42,812 bases of DNA, taken from positions 1-42,812 of the forward strand of contig NZ_MTQD01000023.1 of assembly GCF_001974875.1 (NCBI RefSeq), written 5' to 3'. This stretch comes from Pseudoalteromonas sp. EB27. Lineage in GTDB: Bacteria; Pseudomonadota; Gammaproteobacteria; Enterobacterales; Alteromonadaceae. The translations under genes and the position numbers were made by a program. Below are positions 7,889 through 14,813 of the stretch, in pieces; within the stretch, counting starts at the first letter, position 1, and each line of letters opens with the position of its first letter. A model generated the notes under the pieces. That model made no database searches. It was not told the origin of the DNA and saw only the letters and a program-made list of their open reading frames with translations.

Positions 7889-8103
7889 ATTACAGGTATT
7901 TCCCCTTAACTCTTAGTGACTGAGAGGTTAGACTAGGACGCGTTAAATGCCTAGGTTGTTTGTCTAATCACTGGATATGTTTTTAGTTTAGCTAACAATG
8001 TGGAATTTAGTCATTAAACAAGCAGCCTATCATGTGGGCCGTTAATCTTTAACTAGTAATAATACATTAAAATGACAACTGCAAAGTGTGTCGGAGATTT
8101 AAA

Positions 8104-8850
8104 ATGAAAAAGACGATTAGATTGTCATTGATTGCAGCGTCAGTTTTAGCGCTTACAGCTTGTAATCAAGAAGCAAAAAAAGAACAAGCTGAAGTTAAAT
8201 TAGACACTGTTGAACAGCAACAAGCATACGGTATTGGTGCATCTGTAGGTAACTTTTTAAATAAAGACCTAGCAGACAAAACAGAAATTGGTATTGAACT
8301 AGACCAAGCACTTTTAATCCGTGGTTTTGAAGATGCACTTGCTGGCAATGCAAAGCTTGACGAAGAAAAAATTCGTGAAGTATTAACTGAATTAGATACA
8401 TCAGTACGTACTAAGCAAGAAGAAAAAGCAAAAGTAGAGTCTGAAAAAAGCAAAGAAGCGGGTGTTAAATACCTAGCTGACAACGCTAAAAAAGAAGGCG
8501 TTACAGTAACTGAGTCTGGCCTGCAGTACGAAGTACTTAGCGAAGGCGATGGCGAAAAGCCAGTAGCAACTGATGTAGTTAAAGTACACTACAAAGGTAC
8601 TTTATTAGACGGTACTGAGTTTGATAGCTCATATGCACGTAACGAACCGACAACTTTCCCTCTTAACCGCGTAATTGCGGGTTGGACTGAAGGTTTACAA
8701 CTTATGTCAGTGGGTTCTAAGTACAAGTTCACTATTCCTTCAGAACTTGCTTACGGCGACCGTGACTTAGGTAAGATTCCAGCTAATTCAACACTTGTAT
8801 TTGAAGTTGAATTACTTGAAATTCAAAATGAAGAAGCACCAGCACAATAA
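8104..8850 (+). CDS. fkpA: FKBP-type peptidyl-prolyl isomerase, FkpA-like lipoprotein
   Basis: A cell-envelope folding helper that isomerises prolyl bonds and probably also acts as a chaperone. Start ATG 8104 with GGAG seven bases before it. The signal MKKTIRLSLIAASVLALTAC ends in a lipobox, so Cys20 should be lipidated, unlike the soluble E. coli FkpA. Residues ~35-125 are the helical dimerisation domain (QQQAYGIGASVGNFL). Residues ~140-245 are the FKBP domain with VKVHYKGTLLDGTEFDSS, VIAGWTEGLQLM and IPANSTLVFEVELL. Length 249 fits the Mip/FkpA group. It is monocistronic with a strong terminator. Confidence 0.92.
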   Translation: MKKTIRLSLIAASVLALTACNQEAKKEQAEVKLDTVEQQQAYGIGASVGNFLNKDLADKTEIGIELDQALLIRGFEDALAGNAKLDEEKIREVLTELDTSVRTKQEEKAKVESEKSKEAGVKYLADNAKKEGVTVTESGLQYEVLSEGDGEKPVATDVVKVHYKGTLLDGTEFDSSYARNEPTTFPLNRVIAGWTEGLQLMSVGSKYKFTIPSELAYGDRDLGKIPANSTLVFEVELLEIQNEEAPAQ

Positions 8851-8870
8851 TAAGCTTATTGTGTAAATGC

Positions 8871-8895
8871 AAAAAGGGACCTTAGGTCCCTTTTT
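8871..8895. terminator. Bidirectional terminator between fkpA and rsd
   Basis: AAAAAGGGACC, loop TTA, GGTCCCTTTTTT: an 11-bp stem with A and T runs on both sides, serving both convergent genes. Confidence 0.9.
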
Positions 8896-8915
8896 TAATG
8901 TGCGTAAATAACATA

Positions 8916-9386
8916 TTAGTTTGCGTGATTAGAAAACAAGTTATCAATAAGCTCATCTTCAAGTGCAAAGCGTGCTTCTAATGCTTCGCCAATAACAGAT
9001 AAGTCATCATCAAAGCCCTTTAACAAGTCTTCTTTGTCTACTTCAGCGTATTTATCATTAAAATCAAGCGCTATGTCGGTTGTACTAGAAATACGCGGGT
9101 AAATAGAGTTTGCTAACTCTTGGCTTTGTAAGCCCTTTTTTTCACATGCTTTTGCTATATCGTCATACACTTCAAAATGGCCTGCAGATAGGTAATCCAT
9201 TAAAAGTTGGCAAAATGATTCAATTAGCTTTGGCTCTGGTAATGCCTGATCTTGTTTTTCGTACGGCGTAAAGCCTGCAATTTTGCAATAAAGTACAATA
9301 AGGTCTTGGCGTTCGTTTAGCCATTTATCAATTACTGTGTGGCTACCACCCCATTTCTGTTGAGCTTTTTCTACACGCGTCAGCAT
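8916..9386 (-). CDS. rsd: Regulator of sigma D (Rsd/AlgQ family)
   Basis: An anti-sigma-70 factor that binds the primary sigma factor and so favours alternative sigma factors in stationary phase. 156 residues, helical, like Rsd (~158). Family blocks: MLTRVEKAQQKWGGSHTVIDKWL, LIVLYCKIAGFTPY, FCQLLMDYLSAGHFEVYDDI and IGEALEARFALEDELI. AGGAG lies 7 bases before the ATG. It stands back to back with hemE, as rsd does near hemE in E. coli, though divergent here with 530 bases between the starts. Confidence 0.93.
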   Translation of the reverse strand: MLTRVEKAQQKWGGSHTVIDKWLNERQDLIVLYCKIAGFTPYEKQDQALPEPKLIESFCQLLMDYLSAGHFEVYDDIAKACEKKGLQSQELANSIYPRISSTTDIALDFNDKYAEVDKEDLLKGFDDDLSVIGEALEARFALEDELIDNLFSNHAN

Positions 9387-9544
9387 AATTATTCTCCTAG
9401 GCTGGGTTGGTTTTTAATTAAAAATATAATAACTCACTGTACATCAAGATATATTTAATTTGAGCGTATATCAACAAGTAAAGTAACCCAGTTGTGAGTT
9501 GTATCTTTTTATATTAATTAAGATGGGGGAGTTTTATTGCAGGC

Positions 9545-9571
9545 AAGAAAAAACCACCAGTTACGGTGGTC
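9545..9571 (-). terminator. Isolated minus-strand terminator upstream of rsd
   Basis: On the minus strand ACCACC, loop GTAACT, GGTGGT, then TTTTTTC. It ends no annotated gene: rsd starts downstream at 9386 and hemE is on the other strand. The plus-strand side has no T run. Confidence 0.75.
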
Positions 9572-9692
9572 TAATTTCTTTCAGTGACTTGTTATAACAA
9601 GCTTTCTTATTTTTATGAGATGATTTTTATTGTTATTATTTTAAAACTTTTATTTTTATTGTTTTAAGATTTTTATTGTTGTTTTTGTTAAC
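9545..9692 (-). ncRNA. Candidate A-rich small RNA between rsd and hemE
   Basis: Between a promoter-like pair on the minus strand (TTGCAA, 17 bases, TATTGT, about 9699-9728) and the isolated terminator at 9545-9571 lies ~145 bases with no open frame. It is extremely A-rich as RNA, contains three exact copies of CAATAAAAAT (plus strand ATTTTTATTG at 9623, 9652 and 9669) and a palindrome CTTGTTATAACAAG (9588-9601) before the terminator. A-rich stretches plus a U-tailed hairpin are what Hfq-bound RNAs look like. This is inference; the A-richness could be simple low complexity. Confidence 0.35.
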
Positions 9693-9916
9693 GCGGGACA
9701 AACAATAACAAGGTTTTTAGTATGTTGCAAACATATTAATAAAAAGTTTTAAATGTTATTCTTTTTTGCTTATTTTATAGTCAAAATGGATTAAAACACT
9801 CCATTATATTGATCTGCCTCTAGCTAAAGCTGTTTTCGTCCCTAAGCAATAGAGGGTCGGGGAATATGGTGGTACAATCTTGCACAATTTATACAAGTCT
9901 TAGGATCATTTACGCC

Positions 9917-10981
9917 ATGAGCGAATTAAAAAACGACCGTTATTTACGTGCACTTGCAAAACAACCTGTTGATGTAACTCCGGTATGGATGATGCGCCAA
10001 GCAGGACGCTATTTACCAGAGTACCGTGCAACACGTGCACAAGCGGGCGATTTTATGAGCCTGTGCCGTAATGCAGAACTTGCATGTGAAGTAACACTGC
10101 AACCATTACGTCGCTACCCGTTAGATGCCGCTATATTATTTAGTGATATTTTAACGATTCCAGATGCGATGGGTTTAGGTCTTTACTTTGAAACTGGCGA
10201 AGGCCCTAAGTTTGAACGTCCTATTTCATCACTTGCTGATGTTAAAAAAATTCCAAAGTTAGACCCTACAGACGAGCTTGGCTACGTTATGAACGCAGTA
10301 AGCACTATTCGTCGTGAACTTAAGGGTGAAGTACCACTTATTGGTTTTTCTGGTTCACCTTGGACACTAGCAACTTATATGGTTGAAGGCGGTAGCAGCA
10401 AAGTATTTGGTAAAATCAAAAAAATGGCGTTTGCAGAGCCGCAAACACTTCATTTATTACTAGATAAGTTAGCAGATTCAGTTATCGATTACTTAAATGC
10501 TCAAATTAAAGCTGGCGCGCAATCGCTAATGGTATTTGACTCATGGGGTGGTGTATTAAGCCCGCGCGATTACAATGAGTTTTCACTACAATATATGCAT
10601 AAAATTGTAGATGGCTTAATTCGTGAATACGATGGTCGTAAAGTACCGGTTACTTTGTTTACTAAAAATGGTGGTCAATGGATTGAAGCTATTGCAGCAA
10701 CAGGTTGTGATGCAATTGGTCTTGATTGGACTATTAATATTAGCGACGCTAAGCGCCGTGTTGGTGATAAAGTGGCTCTACAAGGTAATATGGACCCATC
10801 TATGTTACACGGTACATCAGAGCGTATTCGTCAAGAAGTAGGCACTATTTTAGAAGATTTTGGTACGGGCAATGGCCACGTGTTTAACTTAGGCCACGGT
10901 ATTACACCAGATGTAGACCCTGAAAATGCTGGCGTATTCATTAATGCAGTACATGAGCTAAGTGCTAAGTACCATAAGTAA
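9917..10981 (+). CDS. hemE: Uroporphyrinogen decarboxylase
   Basis: Decarboxylates the four acetate side chains of uroporphyrinogen III to give coproporphyrinogen III in haem synthesis; cytoplasmic homodimer. Start ATG 9917 (MSELKNDRYLRAL), with AGGA 11 bases upstream; the longer frame from 9866 adds 17 residues foreign to the family. Signature PVWMMRQAGRYLPEYRATR near residue 25, with the substrate-binding arginine region, then ILFSDILTIPDAMG, GFSGSPWTLATYMVEGG, FDSWGG and the C-terminal GNGHVFNLGHGITPDV. 354 residues, as in E. coli. The ~530 bases upstream hold the candidate small RNA and an inverted repeat CCTCTA/TAGAGG (9817-9855). Confidence 0.97.
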   Translation: MSELKNDRYLRALAKQPVDVTPVWMMRQAGRYLPEYRATRAQAGDFMSLCRNAELACEVTLQPLRRYPLDAAILFSDILTIPDAMGLGLYFETGEGPKFERPISSLADVKKIPKLDPTDELGYVMNAVSTIRRELKGEVPLIGFSGSPWTLATYMVEGGSSKVFGKIKKMAFAEPQTLHLLLDKLADSVIDYLNAQIKAGAQSLMVFDSWGGVLSPRDYNEFSLQYMHKIVDGLIREYDGRKVPVTLFTKNGGQWIEAIAATGCDAIGLDWTINISDAKRRVGDKVALQGNMDPSMLHGTSERIRQEVGTILEDFGTGNGHVFNLGHGITPDVDPENAGVFINAVHELSAKYHK

Positions 10982-11008
10982 TAATGGTTTAAAAACTGTT
11001 TAAAAGTA

Positions 11009-11036
11009 AAAAGCCCGCTAATTAACGGGCTTTTTG
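11009..11036. terminator. Terminator between hemE and sthA
   Basis: AAGCCCG (11011-11017), 8-base loop, CGGGCTT (11026-11032) and T run; A-rich on the left, so it can serve both convergent genes. Confidence 0.88.
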
Positions 11037-11079
11037 TTATCTATTTATAAAGGGCTTTAAAAAAACCTTACTTAATAAC

Positions 11080-12510
11080 CTACTTAAATAAGCGATTTAA
11101 ACCATTTAATGCCGCAACACGGTAGGCTTCAGCCATGGTCGGGTAGTTAAATGTGGTATTTACAAAGTAGTCGATATTATTGCCACCATTTTTTTGTTCC
11201 ATAATGGCTTGGCCAATGTGAACAATTTCAGATGCACGCTCGCCAAAACAATGTACGCCAAGTACTTCTTTGGTTTCAGTGTGGAATAATATTTTTAAAC
11301 TACCTACTTCAGTACCAGCAATTTGCGCGCGAGCCAAATGCTTAAACTGAGCACGGCCAACTTCATACGGTACTTTAGCGGCTGTAAGTTCTTGCTCTGT
11401 TTTACCTACTGAGCTCATTTCTGGAATGGTATAAATACCGGCCGGAATATCAACAATCAGGCGGTCGTCACAGTTACCACATGCAATTGCATCAGCAGCT
11501 ATACGACCTTGGTCAAACGCAGCACTAGCAAGGCTTGGGTAGCCAATTACATCACCTACAGCGTAAACGTTATCAACTTCTGTTTGATATGTTTCGTTAA
11601 CTTTTAATTGGCCACGGCTATCGGCTTTTAAACCAATGGCTTCAAGGTTTAATGTATCTGTATTACCAGTACGGCCATTAGCAAATAAAATACAGTCAGC
11701 TTTTACGCGTTTGCCTGATTTTAAATGCATAATAACGCAGTCGTCACGGGTCTCTATTCGGTCAAACTCTTCGTTATGACGAATAACAATACCGCTGTTC
11801 CAAAAGTGATAGCTAAGCGCGTCAGATATTTCAGCATCCATAAAAGCAAGTAGTCGGTCGCGTGTATTAACCAAATCAACTTTAGCGCCTAAACCTTTAA
11901 ATATAGAAGCATACTCACAACCAATTACACCAGCGCCGTATATAAGTACGCGGTGAGGGTCGTGTTTAAGGCCTAGTATTGTATCACTTTCGTAAATACG
12001 AGAATGCGTAAAATCGACTTCTGGTGGGCGATAAGGGCGTGAACCCGTTGCTATAACAATCGTTTTAGCCGTTAGTCGCTCGGTTGAGCCGTCATTTCTT
12101 TTTACTTCAATCGTGTGCTTATCTACAAAGCTCGCATCACCTTGAAACATATGAATGCGGTTACGGTCGTAAAAGCTACTACGTAAATTAGATTGCTTAG
12201 AAATAACCGAACTGGCGTGACGTAAAATATCAGGAAAAGTTAAGCGGCTAGGGCGCTCACCAATATTAAATAACGGGTTTGCTTTGTATTCAATATAGCG
12301 GCTAACAGAATGGCGAAGCGCTTTTGAAGGAATTGTTCCCCAATGTACACAACCGCCACCAACAGCTTCTTGGCGTTCAATAACCGCTACTTTTTTGTCG
12401 TTTTTTGAAAGGTTCATGGCGGTGCCTTCACCGCCAGGACCCGTGCCAATAATTATTGCATCATATTGGTATGTCACGGGTACTTTTTTTTGTTCTGGTT
12501 GTTTGGCCAC
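11080..12510 (-). CDS. sthA: Soluble pyridine nucleotide transhydrogenase
   Basis: Soluble FAD enzyme that moves hydride between NADPH and NAD+, draining excess NADPH. FAD-binding IIGTGPGGEGTAM at the N terminus, GGGCVHWGTIPSKALRH, a second nucleotide motif IYGAGVIGCEYASIFKGLG and a C-terminal dimerisation domain with YTIPEMSSVGKTE and NTTFNYPTMAEAYR. The redox-active CxxxxC pair of the lipoamide dehydrogenases is absent: only one cysteine sits in the GGGC block. That is the mark of SthA. The start is taken as GTG 12510 because AGGAG lies 5 bases before it; the GTG at 12516 overlaps that ribosome site. 13 bases separate it from the desaturase stop upstream, so the two are probably one operon. 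Confidence 0.95.
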   Translation of the reverse strand: MAKQPEQKKVPVTYQYDAIIIGTGPGGEGTAMNLSKNDKKVAVIERQEAVGGGCVHWGTIPSKALRHSVSRYIEYKANPLFNIGERPSRLTFPDILRHASSVISKQSNLRSSFYDRNRIHMFQGDASFVDKHTIEVKRNDGSTERLTAKTIVIATGSRPYRPPEVDFTHSRIYESDTILGLKHDPHRVLIYGAGVIGCEYASIFKGLGAKVDLVNTRDRLLAFMDAEISDALSYHFWNSGIVIRHNEEFDRIETRDDCVIMHLKSGKRVKADCILFANGRTGNTDTLNLEAIGLKADSRGQLKVNETYQTEVDNVYAVGDVIGYPSLASAAFDQGRIAADAIACGNCDDRLIVDIPAGIYTIPEMSSVGKTEQELTAAKVPYEVGRAQFKHLARAQIAGTEVGSLKILFHTETKEVLGVHCFGERASEIVHIGQAIMEQKNGGNNIDYFVNTTFNYPTMAEAYRVAALNGLNRLFK

Positions 12511-12523
12511 AGCCACTCCTAAA

Positions 12524-13657
12524 TTAATTAAAAGAGGCTTTTAATAACCTCGCATTAAGTGCTAGCCATGCCTGTTTTTGATTTTCCCAGGCGGCTTCCA
12601 ACTCATGGTATTGTGCCATTAATGCTGAGCGTTCACACTGCTTTGCCATGTTATTTTTTTTAACTTCTAACACTTGTTTTTGTAGTGAACAATAATTTTG
12701 CAGTTTTTTCAGCAGTAAATCGTACTCTTGTTGTAATAATGTAATCTTATCTTGTGCTAAAGGCAATTTTGCAAGACGCGTTTGCGTTTTGCTCATTAGC
12801 GTTTCGGCCTTTGCTTTTTCGATACGTTCAACAGGTGTACGCTTCAATTTATTAGCTAAACCAACAGCTGCTAAAGAGCGAATCATCCATTTTGTTGGAT
12901 CGTAATGAAACCATTTAATACCGTTACGGTAGTCGCTTGCAAAAATATGGTGGAAGTTGTGATACCCCTCACCGTATGTAAATAACGCTAAAAAGCCGTT
13001 ATCACGTGCCGTATTTTTTTCGGTGTATGGGCGAGAGCCCCAAATATGTGCAACCGAATTTATAAAAAAGGTAAAGTGTTGGCTTAGTACTAAGCGTAGT
13101 AAACCTGCAAGGATTAACATACCCCACACATCACCAACCAATAAACCAAGTGCTAGAGGCAAACCTACGTTCATAGCAATAGCTAGTTTTAAGTAGTGCT
13201 TATGTTGCCACATAACGACTTTATTTCGTTGTAAATCACGACAATTACTATAGTCGTTGTAGCTATCGCCTTGGTAGTCACGTAACATCCAGCCGATATG
13301 GCTATACCAAAAACCATTGGTAGCCGCGTAAGGGTCTTTTATTGGGTCGTCAACTTGACCGTGATGTATACGGTGATCGCTACTCCAATGCAAAGCACTG
13401 TTTTGTAGTGCAAAAGCGCCGCCTAGCGCAAAAATAAATTCAACTGCAGGGTGTGCGTTATAGGTCTTATGTGCCCATAATCGATGGTAGCCGGCAGTAA
13501 TTGATAAGCCCGCATAAAACATGCAGCCTACAAAAGCAATCCAATGCGCGCTGGTAAATCCGTAGCTAATAGCGTACCAAGGTACAAGTGTGGCAGCCGC
13601 CAAAAAGGTTAGGCTAAAAAATAGGACGTTTGTCCAAATAATCGGTGGTTTATTCAT
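12524..13657 (-). CDS. Acyl-CoA delta-9 fatty acid desaturase
   Basis: Membrane di-iron desaturase introducing a cis double bond into saturated acyl chains using O2 and electrons from NAD(P)H. Start ATG 13657 (MNKPPIIWTN). Four hydrophobic helices and the three histidine boxes are present in order: HRLWAH (~residue 60), HRIHH (~97) and HNFHH (~240), with GYHRLWAHKTY and DPIKDPYAATNGFW. After the core (~residue 300) there is an extra coiled-coil-like tail of ~75 residues rich in Gln, Leu and Lys (LLQQEYDLLLKKLQNYCSL), also seen in some marine homologues. It is divergent from fabR across a FabR-type operator and is followed by sthA. Confidence 0.92.
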   Translation of the reverse strand: MNKPPIIWTNVLFFSLTFLAAATLVPWYAISYGFTSAHWIAFVGCMFYAGLSITAGYHRLWAHKTYNAHPAVEFIFALGGAFALQNSALHWSSDHRIHHGQVDDPIKDPYAATNGFWYSHIGWMLRDYQGDSYNDYSNCRDLQRNKVVMWQHKHYLKLAIAMNVGLPLALGLLVGDVWGMLILAGLLRLVLSQHFTFFINSVAHIWGSRPYTEKNTARDNGFLALFTYGEGYHNFHHIFASDYRNGIKWFHYDPTKWMIRSLAAVGLANKLKRTPVERIEKAKAETLMSKTQTRLAKLPLAQDKITLLQQEYDLLLKKLQNYCSLQKQVLEVKKNNMAKQCERSALMAQYHELEAAWENQKQAWLALNARLLKASFN

Positions 13658-13670
13658 AATTCTCAATCTC

Positions 13671-13688
13671 AGCGTACAACTGTAAGCT
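13671..13688. promoter_or_regulatory. FabR-type operator
   Basis: AGCGTACA-AC-TGTAAGCT is an 18-bp palindrome with 7 of 8 paired positions, close to the AGCGTACA half-site I recall for FabR. It lies 14 bases before the desaturase ATG and just after its inferred -10 box, next to the fabR gene. Confidence 0.7.
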
Positions 13689-13717
13689 AAAATAGTATTT
13701 CAAACTCTCGTCGTCAA
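13689..13717 (-). promoter_or_regulatory. Promoter of the desaturase-sthA operon
   Basis: Minus strand TTGACG (13712-13717), 17 bases, TATTTT (13689-13694). The start site would fall inside the FabR-type operator, which fits repression by occlusion. Confidence 0.55.
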
Positions 13718-13783
13718 GTATTAGACTGTACAATTGAGCTAATATCACTAAATATTCATATAAAATAATTCAGGGAGCTGTTG

Positions 13784-14407
13784 ATGTCGGGTGTTAGAGC
13801 GCAACAGAAACAAAAAACACGACAGGCGTTAATTCAAGCGGCATTTAATCAGCTGAGTGCTGATCATAGTTTTTCGAATTTAAGTTTACGCGAAGTAGCA
13901 CGAGAAGCCGGTATTGCCCCAACTTCTTTTTATCGTCATTTTAAAGACATGGATGAGCTAGGTTTAACCATGGTAGACGAAGCCGGTTTAACCCTTCGTC
14001 AACTAATGCGTCAAGCACGCAGACGAATAGCAAATGATGGCGGCAGTGTTATAAATACCTCAGTGGTTACTTTTATGGAGTTTATTGATAACTCAAGCAA
14101 CCAATTTAGGTTGTTGCTGCGAGAACGCTCTGGGACTTCTAAAGCATTTAGAGCCGCTGTAGCGCGCGAGGTAAAACATTTTATTTTAGAGCTGGCTCAT
14201 TATTTAGAAAGTGAAACTAAGTGTAATGCCATGCATGCCTATATTCAGGCGGAATCTATGGTAACGCTCGTATTTAATGCGGGTGCAGAAGCGCTCGATA
14301 TAGAAGGATTGCAACGCGACGAATTGATTGAGCGCGTTATTTGGCAGCTGCGCTATATTACTCGTGGAGCCGGGCATTACGTAAGAGAAACGAATAAAGA
14401 AGCATAG
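13784..14407 (+). CDS. fabR: TetR-family repressor FabR
   Basis: Repressor of unsaturated fatty acid genes that senses acyl-CoA/acyl-ACP pools. Start ATG 13784, with GGGAG six bases before it; a TTG three bases earlier is less likely. The N-terminal TetR helix-turn-helix spans ~residues 12-55 (TRQALIQAAFNQL, SLREVAREAGIAPTSFYRHFKDMDELG). The ligand domain contains FRLLLRERSGTSKAFRAAVAREV, a FabR-type block, and ends WQLRYITRGAGHYVRE. 207 residues, near E. coli FabR. In E. coli fabR is beside sthA; here the desaturase gene sits between them. Confidence 0.92.
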   Translation: MSGVRAQQKQKTRQALIQAAFNQLSADHSFSNLSLREVAREAGIAPTSFYRHFKDMDELGLTMVDEAGLTLRQLMRQARRRIANDGGSVINTSVVTFMEFIDNSSNQFRLLLRERSGTSKAFRAAVAREVKHFILELAHYLESETKCNAMHAYIQAESMVTLVFNAGAEALDIEGLQRDELIERVIWQLRYITRGAGHYVRETNKEA

Positions 14408-14534
14408 CTTAAAAAAATTGTAAAAAGTTAATATAAGCACGGTATATTGCAGTGCTTATTAATTTAAGCGTCGCTAGTTACGTATTTGTTGTTTTAATTC
14501 CCAATATAGACCTATGTTGAATTAAAAAACCTAA

Positions 14535-14565
14535 TTGAATCATTTTTAAATCTATTGTGTAGAAT
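14535..14565 (+). promoter_or_regulatory. Possible promoter of the leu operon
   Basis: TTGAAT (14535-14540) and TAGAAT (14560-14565) with a long 19-base spacer. It would place the start about 65 bases before the leader peptide. Spacing is not ideal. Confidence 0.4.
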
Positions 14566-14636
14566 ATTTATGCTTGCTTGGTGCGGCTATGAATGTTAAA
14601 AATAGGCTTCACTGAACACACACATAAGAAAACAAG

Positions 14637-14705
14637 ATGCATATTATTCGTTTAATTACACTAAAACTTAACCTCTTACTGCTATGGCAAGTAAGCGGGG
14701 ATTAG
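14637..14705 (+). CDS. leuL: leu operon leader peptide
   Basis: A 22-codon frame MHIIRLITLKLNLLLLWQVS(GD) with seven leucines, four of them consecutive, encoded by five different codons (TTA, CTA, CTT, CTC, CTG). It stands directly before an attenuator hairpin and ends in GGGGAT-TAG, where its last codons contain the strand that can disrupt the terminator. Slow translation when charged leucyl-tRNA is short should let the operon be read through. There is no strong ribosome site (AAACAAG only), which is common for leaders. The role is inferred by analogy with enteric leuL; the reading frame and leucine run are directly visible. Confidence 0.9.
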   Translation: MHIIRLITLKLNLLLLWQVSGD

Positions 14706-14758
14706 TGTGTTTGCATCGAGTTGAACACTAAAAAACCCCGCAATTGCGGGGTTTTTTT
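14695..14758 (+). promoter_or_regulatory. leu attenuator: alternative hairpins and terminator
   Basis: Terminator: CCCCGC-AATT-GCGGGG (14736-14751) with eight T. Competing arm: GCGGGG at 14695-14700, in the end of leuL, can pair with CCCCGC at 14736-14741. A third stem TAGTGT (14703-14708) / ACACTA (14725-14730) lies between. This is the classical set of mutually exclusive structures. Confidence 0.88.
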
Positions 14759-14813
14759 TATCTCGCGGCTGGGATTAATTGAAATTTGGGTAACATAGGA
14801 ATGAGGGGCAGTT

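Noticed and set aside
14535..14813. T-box or leucine riboswitch in the leu leader
   Set aside because: No T-box sequence is present; the leucine-rich leader frame and alternative hairpins explain the region fully.
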